Of a DNA stretch of 64,000 nucleotides, positions 1-8,421 are shown one piece after another. Position numbers and translations under genes: made by a program. The DNA is from Xanthomarina sp. F2636L (lineage in GTDB: Bacteria; Bacteroidota; Bacteroidia; Flavobacteriales; Flavobacteriaceae). Position 1 is the first letter of the stretch; each line of letters starts with the position of its first letter. The stretch lies in contig NZ_JAPMLM010000068.1 of NCBI RefSeq assembly GCF_026410195.1, positions 67,001 through 131,000 on the forward strand. The letters are read 5' to 3'. The notes under the pieces were generated by a model. The model was not told where the DNA came from. It did not search any database and saw only the letters and a list, made by a program, of their open reading frames with translations.

Positions 1-25
1 CAGGAATTTATATTATTTTTACCAT

Positions 26-1303
26 ATGAATGAGCCATTAGCCGAAAGATTGCGTCCAAAAACTTTAGATGATTATATTAGTCAAACACATCTTATTGGA
101 GACCATGGAGCGTTAACCAAACAAATAAAACAAGGATTAATTCCTTCTATGATATTTTGGGGGCCTCCAGGAATTGGCAAAACAACTTTGGCAAATATTA
201 TTGCCACAGAATCTGGCAGACCATTTTATACATTAAGTGCTATAAGTTCTGGTGTGAAAGATGTTCGTGAAATTATTGAAAAAGCTAAAACAAGTGGAGG
301 TTTATTTACAACTAAAAATCCCATTCTATTTATTGATGAAATTCATAGGTTTAGTAAATCGCAACAAGATTCTTTATTACAAGCAGTAGAAAAAGGTTGG
401 GTAACCTTAATTGGAGCTACCACCGAAAATCCCAGTTTTGAAGTTATTCCGGCATTATTATCGCGTTGTCAGGTTTATATTTTAAATTCTTTTAGTAAAA
501 ATGATTTAGAAGCCCTTTTAAAGCGTGCTATTGAAAAAGATGAACACATCTCCAAAAAAGATGTTGAACTAAAAGAAACTGAAGCTTTATTGCGCCTTTC
601 TGGAGGTGATGCTAGAAAGCTATTGAATATTTTTGAATTGATAGTAAATTCTGAAACGTCAGATAAAATTGTTATTACAAACGAGTCTGTTTTACAAAAG
701 GTTCAAAACAACACGGTTCGCTATGATAAAACGGGCGAACAACATTACGACATTATTTCTGCTTTTATAAAATCTATACGTGGAAGCGATCCAAATGCAG
801 CTGTGTATTGGTTAGCAAGAATGATTGAAGGTGGAGAGGATGTGAAATTTATTGCTAGAAGATTACTCATACTTGCTAGTGAAGATATTGGCAATGCAAA
901 TCCTACAGCTTTAATAATGGCGACCAATACCTTTCAAGCAGTTTCTACTATTGGACATCCAGAATCGCGAATTATTTTAAGTCAGTGTGCCACGTATCTT
1001 GCGTGTTCACCAAAAAGTAATGCGGCTTATGAAGCCATTAATAAAGCCCAACAATTGGTTAAACAAACTGGAGATCTTTCCGTACCACTTTCTATCCGGA
1101 ATGCACCAACTAAACTAATGAAAGAAATAGGTTATGGCGAAGATTATAAATATGCTCATAACTACGACAATAATTTTGCTGAACAAGAATTTTTACCAGA
1201 GGAGATAAAAAACTCCATCCTCTATAGTCCGGGAAATAATTCTAGAGAAAATGTGCAAAGGGAGTTTTTAAAAATACGTTGGAAAGATAAATACAAGTAT
1301 TAA
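26..1303 (+). CDS. rarA: Replication-associated recombination protein A (RarA/MgsA AAA+ ATPase)
   Basis: RarA is a cytoplasmic AAA+ ATPase related to clamp loaders that acts at stalled replication forks. The 425-residue length fits the family. Visible motifs are Walker [10 protein letters not shown] at residues 46-54, Walker B with LFIDEIHRF at about 101-109, and a sensor 1 stretch GATTENPSF at about 130-138. The C-terminal half carries the conserved helical region with [10 protein letters not shown] and the oligomerisation domain. The ATG at 26 is followed directly by the typical N-terminus ([15 protein letters not shown]), so the start is secure. The stop overlaps by 4 bases the stop of the convergent gene on the other strand. 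Family assignment is firm; the role is by homology. Confidence 0.95.
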   Translation: MNEPLAERLRPKTLDDYISQTHLIGDHGALTKQIKQGLIPSMIFWGPPGIGKTTLANIIATESGRPFYTLSAISSGVKDVREIIEKAKTSGGLFTTKNPILFIDEIHRFSKSQQDSLLQAVEKGWVTLIGATTENPSFEVIPALLSRCQVYILNSFSKNDLEALLKRAIEKDEHISKKDVELKETEALLRLSGGDARKLLNIFELIVNSETSDKIVITNESVLQKVQNNTVRYDKTGEQHYDIISAFIKSIRGSDPNAAVYWLARMIEGGEDVKFIARRLLILASEDIGNANPTALIMATNTFQAVSTIGHPESRIILSQCATYLACSPKSNAAYEAINKAQQLVKQTGDLSVPLSIRNAPTKLMKEIGYGEDYKYAHNYDNNFAEQEFLPEEIKNSILYSPGNNSRENVQREFLKIRWKDKYKY

Positions 1304-2121
1304 AGCTTGATATTAAGTTTGGAACTTGTTACCTCAGTACCATTATTTTCAGAAAGAAACCATGAACCATCTTCTTTAAATACCATGGCATTTTTACCTT
1401 GAACCATAAAAACTTCTGGATTTCTGGTGTTTAATAATACCATAACCACTTTAGACGATTTATCTACTAATTGATAACCCCCTTCTGTTTTCTGAGCAAA
1501 TAAAAGTGTTTCTTTAGTTTCTGTAATTGTATCTGTAACTTCAACAACGGTTTCTGCTATAGCAACATCGGTAATGACCTCAGTACTCTTTGCTTCTTTT
1601 AATGCCGCAAGCTCTTCTTTAAGCTGTTCTATTTCTTGTTTTGAAGTGTCATTTTTAGCAGTTCCCATGGCCAAAATGGTTTCGTTAGGAACGTATGTAT
1701 AGTTTAAAGCTTTTACATATAAAAAAGCATCTCTTAAGGCTTTATTGTATGCTATCGCGTATTTTTTTTCAAAACTCTCACCGTCTTCAGATAGATATAC
1801 AATATCACCTTTACAATTTTTTAATTGCACTTTTAATTTGGTTTTAAAAGCTCCAGAATCGTCAATCATATCAGATTTTAAAGCCAAACAAGGATTAAAC
1901 ATTAAATCTTCTGGAAAAATGTCGTCTTCTTTCAGAGCTGTAAATCCGTATTTATTAAATAAGAAATGTGAAATTGAATTAAGTTGAAATTGATCATCTT
2001 CATCTAAAAAATCGTAAGAATTTGGAACAATAACATATTTATAATCATTGACACTGTGTTGCGAAAATGATGACATAGTTGATGTGAAAACAATAGCTAT
2101 AATCAGAAATTTCTTTAACAT
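1300..2121 (-). CDS. Conserved secreted protein of unknown function, flavobacterial type
   Basis: I do not recognise a named domain. An in-frame ATG lies 36 bases further upstream (2157), but the start at 2121 gives a clean signal peptide (MLKKFLIIAIVFTSTMSSFS, ending before Q) and lies just downstream of a near-match -7 box (TATCTTTA on the minus strand, 2145-2152), so I prefer it. The mature N-terminal half (about residues 20-140) has a predicted mixed alpha/beta pattern including VPNSYDFLDEDDQ and a later AYNKALRDAF. A Glu/Lys/Ala-rich stretch around residues 165-190 looks like a short coiled coil. It ends convergently with rarA. Proteins like this are common and unnamed in Flavobacteriaceae; the envelope location is inferred from the signal peptide. 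Confidence 0.75.
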   Translation of the reverse strand: MLKKFLIIAIVFTSTMSSFSQHSVNDYKYVIVPNSYDFLDEDDQFQLNSISHFLFNKYGFTALKEDDIFPEDLMFNPCLALKSDMIDDSGAFKTKLKVQLKNCKGDIVYLSEDGESFEKKYAIAYNKALRDAFLYVKALNYTYVPNETILAMGTAKNDTSKQEIEQLKEELAALKEAKSTEVITDVAIAETVVEVTDTITETKETLLFAQKTEGGYQLVDKSSKVVMVLLNTRNPEVFMVQGKNAMVFKEDGSWFLSENNGTEVTSSKLNIKL

Positions 2122-2160
2122 TTTTAGTAATTTTTTAATTCGTGTAAAGATAGCCAAGTT

Positions 2161-2850
2161 TTATAAAAACAATTTTAATTCTTCTAAATTATTTATCTGC
2201 CTGATTTTACTTTCTGCAAATGTTTTTAGATAATTAAAGTAAATAGCTTCCATACCAATATTTAAGGCGCCTAAAATATCTGCTTCCATATTATCTCCAA
2301 TCATGATACTTGTTTTTGGATTAGCATCTACCTTATTCAATGCATGATTAAAAATTATTGGGTTGGGTTTTTTAACTCCAGCTTGTTCAGAATCTGTAAC
2401 CGATTTAAAGAAATGATGGATGTTAGAATTCCTTAATTTACTTTCTTGTGCTTCTTTAAATCCATTAGTTATTATATGTAAATGATACTTAGGCTTGAGG
2501 TAGTTTAAAATATCTAAGGTATAATCAAACAGATGATTAAATGATGACAAATAGGTAATATAATCAATAGATAATCTATTAATTAAAGTCCTATCTGCCT
2601 GAAACGATATTTTATTAAAAGTATCGTTTAAACGGTTGTATCTTAAAGATTCTTTGTCAATTTTTTCTTCTCTATAAAGTTTCCAATAATCTAAATTTAT
2701 GCGTTCGTAGTGGCTTAAAAACTCATCTATGTCTATGGCCACATCATGCATTTTAAAAATTTTATTAAATGTTAAAGCCGAGTTTTTATCAAAATCCCAA
2801 AGGGTATGATCTAAGTCGAAAAAAACATCTTTGATGCCCTTAATCTTCAT
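2161..2850 (-). CDS. HAD-superfamily phosphatase, YjjG (pyrimidine 5'-nucleotidase) type
   Basis: This is a cytoplasmic haloacid dehalogenase-type phosphatase. Motif I is FFDLDHTLWDF with nucleophile Asp12 and acid/base Asp14. Motif II is IITNG ending at residue 130. Motif III is the Lys pair near 160 (GVKKPNP). Motif IV is GDNMEADILGA with Asp186 and Asp191. A helical C1 cap lies between motifs I and II. The 229-residue length and these motifs match YjjG enzymes, which dephosphorylate non-canonical pyrimidine nucleotides; the substrate here is inferred only. Its start overlaps the 3' end of the upstream deacetylase-like gene by 11 bases, so the two are probably translated from one message. 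Confidence 0.88.
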   Translation of the reverse strand: MKIKGIKDVFFDLDHTLWDFDKNSALTFNKIFKMHDVAIDIDEFLSHYERINLDYWKLYREEKIDKESLRYNRLNDTFNKISFQADRTLINRLSIDYITYLSSFNHLFDYTLDILNYLKPKYHLHIITNGFKEAQESKLRNSNIHHFFKSVTDSEQAGVKKPNPIIFNHALNKVDANPKTSIMIGDNMEADILGALNIGMEAIYFNYLKTFAESKIRQINNLEELKLFL

Positions 2851-4141
2851 GTGCTGATTCTAATATCATGTTAAACAATTCTTTAAATCCTTTCCATCTG
2901 TCCACATCGCTAAAGGTATAATTATGAAATACGGGAACAAATTCGCCATTAACCTGCTTTACTTGAGAGATAATTTCGTTGAGAGCTTTTTTCTTATCCA
3001 ATAGGGAATGTATTTTCAATAAGGAATAATCCAATAAATGATAAGAGGTTATTTTTAAAGGTGTTTGTATTTCGTAATCTAAATCGTAAAACAAAAAAGG
3101 TGTGCAAGTTCCTGCTCTAAACCCTGGATGATTGATATACCCCATAGTATAATCCTCTAAAATCTCCAATTCTACCAAATTTCTGTAAGATTCAGGCAAG
3201 TTTAATTTTGAAAACGACTGTCTAGAAGCTATTAAAGATGAATTTAAAATGGATTCCATTCGCGATTTTTCCTTCTTTAAAATGTCTATGTCTTCTAGGG
3301 CAAAATAAGATGCTTTCAAACCTACTTGACAATAATCTGCAACCTGCTTGATGAGCGTAACAAATTTTCGTTTTTGAGCATCAACACCTTTATCGTAGGT
3401 AGAATAATCGCCAATAAGAAAGAAAAACAAGAATTTAGATGAGCTGTGCTTTTGTTTGTTTATAATGTATTTAAAAGTGTCGTAAGTATCACGTTTAAAC
3501 CCAAAAAGCACCATGTATCTATAGTAGAGTTTTTTGAAATTAAAACTAAGAATATCTTTAGCCGTTCCTCCAAGAGTTCTCATTATTCCTTTTAATTTGA
3601 AATTATAAGCTGAAGGCACATCTATAATAGGTTTTATGGAATATTTTCTTTCTGGAAACTGAAAATCTGGATAATTGTGTTCAAAGATTTTTCTGAATTT
3701 ATAAGCCCAAATATCTACTACTGGCTGATGTAAAAATCCATGGTTAAACGCAATGCTTTCCTGTGGAGTAAATCTGCCATAATCATCTTTTACATGGGGT
3801 AAATATTCTTCATACCTACTTAATAAATAAAATGAAGCAGAAAATATATCGAAAGGGATTGCACTTTTTTCACCATTAATAAAAAAGCATTTGGTTTCTT
3901 CCCAATCATGCACGTTTATCTCAACATCTGAAATCCCTTGTTCGAATAAAATATCATGGCTTCTTACAAAGATCTCATTACTCAAGGGCTGTTTTGCATA
4001 AGACATTTTAAGACTATCGTGTGCGATAAAGTCTTCTATAGTAGTTGTGAAATTTACAGGAACCCCTAAGATTCTTGTAAAAATATGTTTAAAGGCATAT
4101 TTTAATCGAGGTGATATTTTATGTGTATAAACTAAGAGCAT
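2840..4141 (-). CDS. Polysaccharide deacetylase-family protein (divergent NodB-like)
   Basis: The 433-residue protein resembles flavobacterial proteins annotated as polysaccharide deacetylases with a divergent N-terminal domain. Visible features include SIKPIIDVPSAYNFK near residue 160, where a typical family member would have its first Asp of the metal site, a long middle segment, and a C-terminal VPVFHNYTFSD stretch with a His that could serve as a ligand. The canonical H-x3-H pair of NodB enzymes is not obvious, so catalytic activity is uncertain. There is no signal peptide. The gene overlaps the downstream phosphatase gene by 11 bases. A role in cell-envelope carbohydrate modification is inferred from the family name only. 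Confidence 0.65.
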   Translation of the reverse strand: MLLVYTHKISPRLKYAFKHIFTRILGVPVNFTTTIEDFIAHDSLKMSYAKQPLSNEIFVRSHDILFEQGISDVEINVHDWEETKCFFINGEKSAIPFDIFSASFYLLSRYEEYLPHVKDDYGRFTPQESIAFNHGFLHQPVVDIWAYKFRKIFEHNYPDFQFPERKYSIKPIIDVPSAYNFKLKGIMRTLGGTAKDILSFNFKKLYYRYMVLFGFKRDTYDTFKYIINKQKHSSSKFLFFFLIGDYSTYDKGVDAQKRKFVTLIKQVADYCQVGLKASYFALEDIDILKKEKSRMESILNSSLIASRQSFSKLNLPESYRNLVELEILEDYTMGYINHPGFRAGTCTPFLFYDLDYEIQTPLKITSYHLLDYSLLKIHSLLDKKKALNEIISQVKQVNGEFVPVFHNYTFSDVDRWKGFKELFNMILESAHED

Positions 4142-4234
4142 GAATGCGTTTAAATATCAGGTTTTAAATTCTAATTCCAAAATTACTGAATTCTAATGGC
4201 TTAACATCTGTGTTTTTCATGGTATTTGGCACTT

Positions 4235-4933
4235 TCACATGAGGGATTCGTCTGCAAAGCTAAAGTAGGCTTTTTCTGTAATGATTACGTGGTCTAGAAT
4301 CTTTATATCCAAACTTTCTCCAGCTAGTTTTAACTTTCTAGTAATTTGTTTATCAGCTTCACTAGGTTTTAAAGTTCCTGACGGATGATTATGCACCAAA
4401 ATAAGTCCTGTGGCTCCAACTTCTAGAGCATTTTTAAGTACCAAACGCACATCGACTAAAGTTCCAGTAATCCCTCCTTTGCTCAATTGGTTTTTTTGAA
4501 TAATTTTATTCGAATTATTTAAATACAAAATCCAGAATTCTTCGTGGGGCAACTCTCCCAGAATGGGTTGCATGATTTGAAAAACCGATAGACTAGAGGT
4601 TATCTTCTTTTTTTGGATGAGCTCCTCTCCTCCTCTTCTTCTTCCTAATTCTAGAGCAGCAGCAATGGTAATGGCTTTGGCTTCACCAATGCCTTTAAAA
4701 GTCATCAATTGTTTTAAAGATAGTTTACCAAGTGCATTGAGGTTATTATCAACGCTTGCCAGGATACGCTTGCTTAAATCGACCGCACTTTCATTTCTAC
4801 TACCAGAACCAATAAGTATGGCCACCAATTCGGCATCGCTTAAAGTGGCTTTGCCTTTATCGCGAAGTTTTTCTCGTGGCTGGTCTGTTTCGTTCCAGTT
4901 TTTGATTGAAAATGATGTCGGTTTTTTCTCCAT
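4235..4933 (-). CDS. radC: RadC family protein (JAB/MPN domain)
   Basis: The 232-residue length is normal for RadC. The N-terminal part contains a helix-hairpin-helix-like segment (FKGIGEAKA, residues 79-87). The C-terminal JAMM/MPN metalloprotease-like domain shows Glu132 region EEFWILYLNN, then HNHPSG at 181-186 with the downstream Asp194, which is the zinc-binding JAMM signature. RadC was once linked to DNA repair; its true role is unresolved. It is a single gene, separated from the deacetylase-like gene by about 90 bases, with a 440-base gene-free stretch upstream. Family assignment is firm. Confidence 0.93.
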   Translation of the reverse strand: MEKKPTSFSIKNWNETDQPREKLRDKGKATLSDAELVAILIGSGSRNESAVDLSKRILASVDNNLNALGKLSLKQLMTFKGIGEAKAITIAAALELGRRRGGEELIQKKKITSSLSVFQIMQPILGELPHEEFWILYLNNSNKIIQKNQLSKGGITGTLVDVRLVLKNALEVGATGLILVHNHPSGTLKPSEADKQITRKLKLAGESLDIKILDHVIITEKAYFSFADESLM

Positions 4934-5144
4934 ATGCTAAACATAAATATAGTAAATATATCATTGAAAAGTAAGGCCCTTAAATGCTCTTGAACTTTCT
5001 TCTTAGAAACACCCTAAATACGGAAAGTAAATGATTTTATTTTAGCGATTACATCCCAGGTGAGACAATAATTATTTTGGTGAATAATAAAAAAATACTT
5101 CTCTAGACCATCTTTTTTTCATGTGAAAAAGCAAGAAAATTGAC

Positions 5145-5199
5145 ACGAACTACATACGGACTACATACGGACCATGTACGGACTATCCACGAACCATCT
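5145..5199. repeat. Five tandem 11-bp repeats
   Basis: Five units lie head to tail with exact 11-base spacing: ACGAACTACAT (5145), ACGGACTACAT (5156), ACGGACCATGT (5167), ACGGACTATCC (5178) and ACGAACCATCT (5189). The ACGRAC core is kept in all five while the last five bases drift. The period is about one helical turn. This could be a row of protein sites on one face of the DNA or a small minisatellite. There are no spacers, so it is not a CRISPR array. Confidence 0.85.
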
Positions 5200-5329
5200 A
5201 AACACAGAAAACCAAACCATATTTAGTTAGATAGAAGTGAATTATTAAAAGGAATAAAAAATATTCAATTTTTAAATTAAGCTTTTAGAGAAGTATATTT
5301 AATAATTTATATGAAAAAGTACTTACTTT

Positions 5330-5345
5330 TGGCACAGCTATTGAA
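5330..5345 (+). promoter_or_regulatory. Possible sigma-54 (-24/-12) promoter of the DUF4476 gene
   Basis: The sequence TGGCACAGCTATTGAA has the TGGCAC of a -24 element and, after the right 10-base gap from GG, TTGA in place of the consensus TTGC at -12. It ends 28 bases before the ATG of the downstream gene, which is a suitable distance. One key base differs (GA instead of GC), so this is a tentative call. No sigma-54 activator gene lies nearby. Confidence 0.35.
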
Positions 5346-5373
5346 TCACTTTAGTTTTTAAAATATAATCCTT

Positions 5374-6273
5374 ATGAAAAATTTTACACTATTAATATTA
5401 TGTTTCGTTAGTCTATTTGCTCATGCTCAAGAATCCAGATTAACTATTTTCTCTGAAGATGGAAATCCATTTTATGTTGTCCTAAACGGCATTAGACAAA
5501 ATGAAGAGCCTCAGGTAAATATTGCGATAGATTATTTAGTGAATGATTATTACGACACTAAAATTATTTTTGCTGATACATCCATTCCTGTTCTTGAAAA
5601 AAAGCATCTTATGGTAGTGGATGCTGATAGCAGAAGAGGCGAAGTTGTTTATAAAATTAAGACCACTAGCCGAGGAAAAAAATTACGTTATTATTCGTTT
5701 ACACCTTTTCAGCAAATTTTACCAGCACCAAGCAATGTATCTGTCATTCATTACAATGCCAATCCGCTACCTCCAATTCAAACCATAACTCAAACAACTA
5801 CAACCACTACCTCTGGTAATGGCGACCATATTAACATTGGGGTTGATGTAAATGGAGATGGCAATAATGTAGGTGTTGGTGTTCATGTAAATTCTGGAGT
5901 TTCAACCACTACTACACAAACTACAACAACTACTATTGGAGTTCCCACTGATGTTGTTTTAGTAGAAGAAGCAGATTGTTATGCTATGTATGAATCAGAT
6001 TTTAATCAGGCCTTAGAGTCCATTAATAAAAAAACGTTTTCAGATTCTAAATTAACTCTTGCCAAACAGGTTACCAGAGGTAACTGTTTAACTTCAGCAC
6101 AAATTGCACAAATTACAAGTTTATTCGATTTTGAAGATACTAAGTTAGAGTATGCCAAGTTTGCCTATTCATTTTGTTATAATCCAGAAAATTATTGGAA
6201 AGTAAATAACGCTTTCGAGTTTGAATCTACCATAGAAGAACTCCATGAATATATTGAGTCTCTTGGTTATTAG
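5374..6273 (+). CDS. Secreted DUF4476-domain protein
   Basis: A signal peptide (MKNFTLLILCFVSLFAHA, then QE) indicates export. An N-terminal beta-rich domain (residues about 20-120) is followed by a low-complexity linker at about 135-195, in which two Thr/Gln-rich runs flank a Gly/Asn/Val segment (GNGDHINIGVDVNGDG). The C-terminal domain, from about residue 200, contains ADCYAMYESDF, then QITSLFDFEDTKLEYAKFAY and PENYWKV, typical of DUF4476, a helical domain common in Bacteroidota and of unknown function. The gene follows the tandem repeat and possible sigma-54 promoter and is followed after 38 bases by a beta-barrel protein gene, suggesting co-expression. Confidence 0.82.
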   Translation: MKNFTLLILCFVSLFAHAQESRLTIFSEDGNPFYVVLNGIRQNEEPQVNIAIDYLVNDYYDTKIIFADTSIPVLEKKHLMVVDADSRRGEVVYKIKTTSRGKKLRYYSFTPFQQILPAPSNVSVIHYNANPLPPIQTITQTTTTTTSGNGDHINIGVDVNGDGNNVGVGVHVNSGVSTTTTQTTTTTIGVPTDVVLVEEADCYAMYESDFNQALESINKKTFSDSKLTLAKQVTRGNCLTSAQIAQITSLFDFEDTKLEYAKFAYSFCYNPENYWKVNNAFEFESTIEELHEYIESLGY

Positions 6274-6311
6274 TACCAGAAGATTATAACAAATTCAAAT
6301 AAATTATATCA

Positions 6312-6890
6312 ATGAAAAAATTGTTACTTATTGGGTTCATAACATGTTTGTCTTATTCTTTACAATCTCAAAATAAAATAGGTGTGTTTGCTGGAGCTAC
6401 CACTTCTACACTCACAGACGGTTTTTTTAATTCCTTTTATCTTGGGAGTAATTCTTATACCTTTCATGTTGGTGGTGTTTATGAATTACCACTTCAAGAT
6501 AATATTTCTTTTAGACCAAAAGTTATTTATAACAAACAAGGGAATAATGAAAGTTTAACGGATAACATTCAATATGTAACAAGCTATATTAATTTACCTC
6601 TAAATTTTAAATTTTTCAAGCAACCCTATTTACTTGCTGGTCCACAAATAGGATTTTTATTAAACACCAAAAAAAATGAATTTGATGTAGGTGACATGAA
6701 AACCTTTGACTATGGAGTTAATTTAGGAATTGGATGGAACATTAAGGACTTCTTTATTGACTTTTCAATATATAAAGGATTCAATGAGTTAATAGAGGTT
6801 AATTATGTAAATAACAATCCATATAGAGATGTTGATATGGAAGCAACAAATTTTACAGCACTCTTAAGTTTTGGTTATCATTTCCTTTAA
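6312..6890 (+). CDS. Outer-membrane beta-barrel protein, PorT-like fold
   Basis: The 192-residue protein has a signal peptide (MKKLLLIGFITCLSYSLQS, then QNKIGV) and alternating hydrophobic/polar strands. It resembles the small 'outer membrane beta-barrel' family of Bacteroidota (FRPKVIYNKQGN, YINLPLNFKF, YLLAGPQIGFLL, FDYGVNLGIGW). The last residue region ends in an aromatic-rich strand (LLSFGYHFL), as expected for insertion by the BAM machinery. It lies 38 bases after the DUF4476 gene and is probably in the same transcript. Its ligand or function cannot be told from the sequence. Confidence 0.82.
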   Translation: MKKLLLIGFITCLSYSLQSQNKIGVFAGATTSTLTDGFFNSFYLGSNSYTFHVGGVYELPLQDNISFRPKVIYNKQGNNESLTDNIQYVTSYINLPLNFKFFKQPYLLAGPQIGFLLNTKKNEFDVGDMKTFDYGVNLGIGWNIKDFFIDFSIYKGFNELIEVNYVNNNPYRDVDMEATNFTALLSFGYHFL

Positions 6891-6905
6891 AACTAGTCAT
6901 AAAAG

Positions 6906-8261
6906 TTATTGAATCATTCCTTTCACAGCATCAAAATCCAAACCACCATAATTTCCAGAACTCATAAGCAACAAAGCTTTGTTATTAAAATCTTGTGAGA
7001 ACAGAAAATTTTTAAAATCGTCTGGATTGGTATAAATAATTAAATCGTCTCTTTGAAAAGCATTTGCTATTTGTTCTTGTGTAACTTCGTCTAACTTTTT
7101 AATTTCTACAGCATGTGGTGAATAGAATACCACAGCCACATCTGCTGCATCTAATGCGCCTTTATATTCTTTTAGAAATTCAGCATTCAAACTGCTATAA
7201 GTATGTAATTCTAAACAAGCAACCAAAGTTCTGTCTTGGTATTGCTCTTTTACAGCATTGGTTGTTGCTTCAACTTTAGAAGGTGAATGCGCAAAATCTT
7301 TATAAGCGACACTGTTATTGCTATCGGCTATTTTCTCTAAACGTTTGCTGGCTCCTTTAAAGGTGGCAATGGCTTCGTAGAAATCGTCTTCATCAATTCC
7401 CATGTGTTGGCAAATCCACTTGGCTCCTGCCAGATTGTTTAAGTTATGCTTTCCAAAAACTTCTATTGGCAAAGGTCCTTCGGGTGTTTCTAAAAGCGTT
7501 TGTCCGTTTTCAACCGTGTATTCTGGTGTTTGGTAAGGCAATTTTCTAATGGTATTTTCACTAGCTTCCACCACTTTTACTACTTCTAAATCCTCTTCGT
7601 TGTAGGTGATGCTACCACCTTTGACAATACTATCTACAAAGATGCTGAATTGCTCCAAGTAATTTTCATAAGTTGGAAACACATTGATATGATCCCAAGC
7701 AATACCACTTAATAAAGCAATATTTGGTTTGTAGAGATGAAATTTTGGGCGTCTGTCAATTGGTGAACTTAAATACTCGTCGCCTTCCAGCACCATAAAA
7801 TCGTTGTCATCTGTTAGTTTTACCATAACATCAAAGCCTTCCAGTTGTGCACCAACCATATAATCGACATCGCGATTGTGGTAATGCATCACGTGAAGAA
7901 TCATGGACGTTATGGTCGTTTTTCCATGAGATCCACCAATAACCACACGGGTTTTATTTTTTGATTGTTCGTACAAAAACTCTGGATAACTATAAATTTT
8001 CAGACCTAATTCCTGAGCTTTTAAAAGTTCTGGATTGTCTGCCTTGGCGTGCATGCCTAAAACAATAGCATCCAAATTAGTTGTAATTTTTTCAGGAAAC
8101 CAACCGTAGGCTTTTGGTAACAATCCTTTAGCTTCCAATCTGGATTTTGAAGGTTCAAAAATGGTATCGTCGCTTCCTGTTACTTGGTATCCTTTGTTGT
8201 GTAAGGCTAAAGCCAAATTGTGCATGGCAGAACCACCAATAGCTATAAAATGTACGTTCAT
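6906..8261 (-). CDS. mpl: UDP-N-acetylmuramate:L-Ala-gamma-D-Glu-meso-DAP ligase (Mpl-type Mur ligase)
   Basis: Mpl is a cytoplasmic Mur ligase that attaches recycled murein tripeptide to UDP-MurNAc. The start at 8261 gives the expected N-terminus MNVHFIAIGGSAMHNLA with the Rossmann glycine pattern; an ATG 24 bases upstream (8285) lies on a good -7 box and is rejected. The ATP loop GGSHGKTT is at residues 109-116. The central domain shows LEGDEY and GIAWDHINVFPTYENY, and the C-terminal domain has KDFAHSPSKVEATTNAV. The length of 451 residues fits Mpl. It stands alone rather than in the main mur cluster. MurC is the closest alternative, but the N-terminal and KDFAHSP features favour Mpl. Confidence 0.88.
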   Translation of the reverse strand: MNVHFIAIGGSAMHNLALALHNKGYQVTGSDDTIFEPSKSRLEAKGLLPKAYGWFPEKITTNLDAIVLGMHAKADNPELLKAQELGLKIYSYPEFLYEQSKNKTRVVIGGSHGKTTITSMILHVMHYHNRDVDYMVGAQLEGFDVMVKLTDDNDFMVLEGDEYLSSPIDRRPKFHLYKPNIALLSGIAWDHINVFPTYENYLEQFSIFVDSIVKGGSITYNEEDLEVVKVVEASENTIRKLPYQTPEYTVENGQTLLETPEGPLPIEVFGKHNLNNLAGAKWICQHMGIDEDDFYEAIATFKGASKRLEKIADSNNSVAYKDFAHSPSKVEATTNAVKEQYQDRTLVACLELHTYSSLNAEFLKEYKGALDAADVAVVFYSPHAVEIKKLDEVTQEQIANAFQRDDLIIYTNPDDFKNFLFSQDFNNKALLLMSSGNYGGLDFDAVKGMIQ

Positions 8262-8282
8262 GGTTGTGTTTTGTAGTGATTT

Positions 8283-8290
8283 CAAAGATA
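8283..8290 (-). promoter_or_regulatory. -7 box of the mpl gene
   Basis: Read on the minus strand the sequence is TATCTTTG, a full match to the Bacteroidota -7 consensus TAnnTTTG, ending 21 bases before the mpl ATG at 8261. No TTG was seen at the usual -33 distance. It also argues against the longer start at 8285. Confidence 0.5.
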
Positions 8291-8340
8291 CTTTTTTTGA
8301 ATTAAATTGCGAATGTTTTTTGTTCTGAAACTTTAAAGGT

Positions 8341-8420
8341 TTTTACACAGAGATTCGCAGAGAAAACACAGAATTAAACAAGGAGATTAGAAACTCAATT
8401 GTGTCTTCGTGGCGAAAGAA
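8341..8420. repeat. Remnant of a CACAGAG/GTGTCTTCGTGG-type dispersed intergenic element
   Basis: Between the TPR gene and mpl lies sequence containing CACAGAGATTCGCAGAG, then ACACAGAATTAA, and GTGTCTTCGTGGCGAAAG. The phased CACAGAG words and the GTGTCTTCGTGG word resemble short elements scattered in intergenic DNA of many bacterial genomes. Only one copy is in this window, so the repeat status is inferred from recall, not shown here. Confidence 0.4.
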
Positions 8421-8421
8421 A

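Larger units (their letters stand above)
4934..5373. other. Gene-free interval between radC and the DUF4476 gene
   Basis: No convincing reading frame was found on either strand in these 440 bases. The interval holds five tandem 11-base units at 5145-5199 and a sigma-54-like promoter at 5330-5345, both listed separately. The rest is AT-rich sequence without a clear hairpin. The neighbouring genes diverge, so both promoters should lie here. Confidence 0.7.

Noticed and set aside
745-927. Open frame on the minus strand inside rarA
   Set aside because: It is a shadow of the well-supported rarA coding frame, with no domain, signal or start context.
4617-4940. 107-codon plus-strand frame opposite radC
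   Set aside because: It lies entirely opposite the conserved JAMM protein and has no recognisable feature; the radC frame explains the region.
5145-5199. CRISPR-like array
   Set aside because: The units are contiguous 11-mers without spacers, and no cas gene is in the window.
8262-8285. Longer N-terminus for the Mpl-type ligase
   Set aside because: The upstream ATG overlaps a full -7 box, and the family N-terminus starts at 8261.
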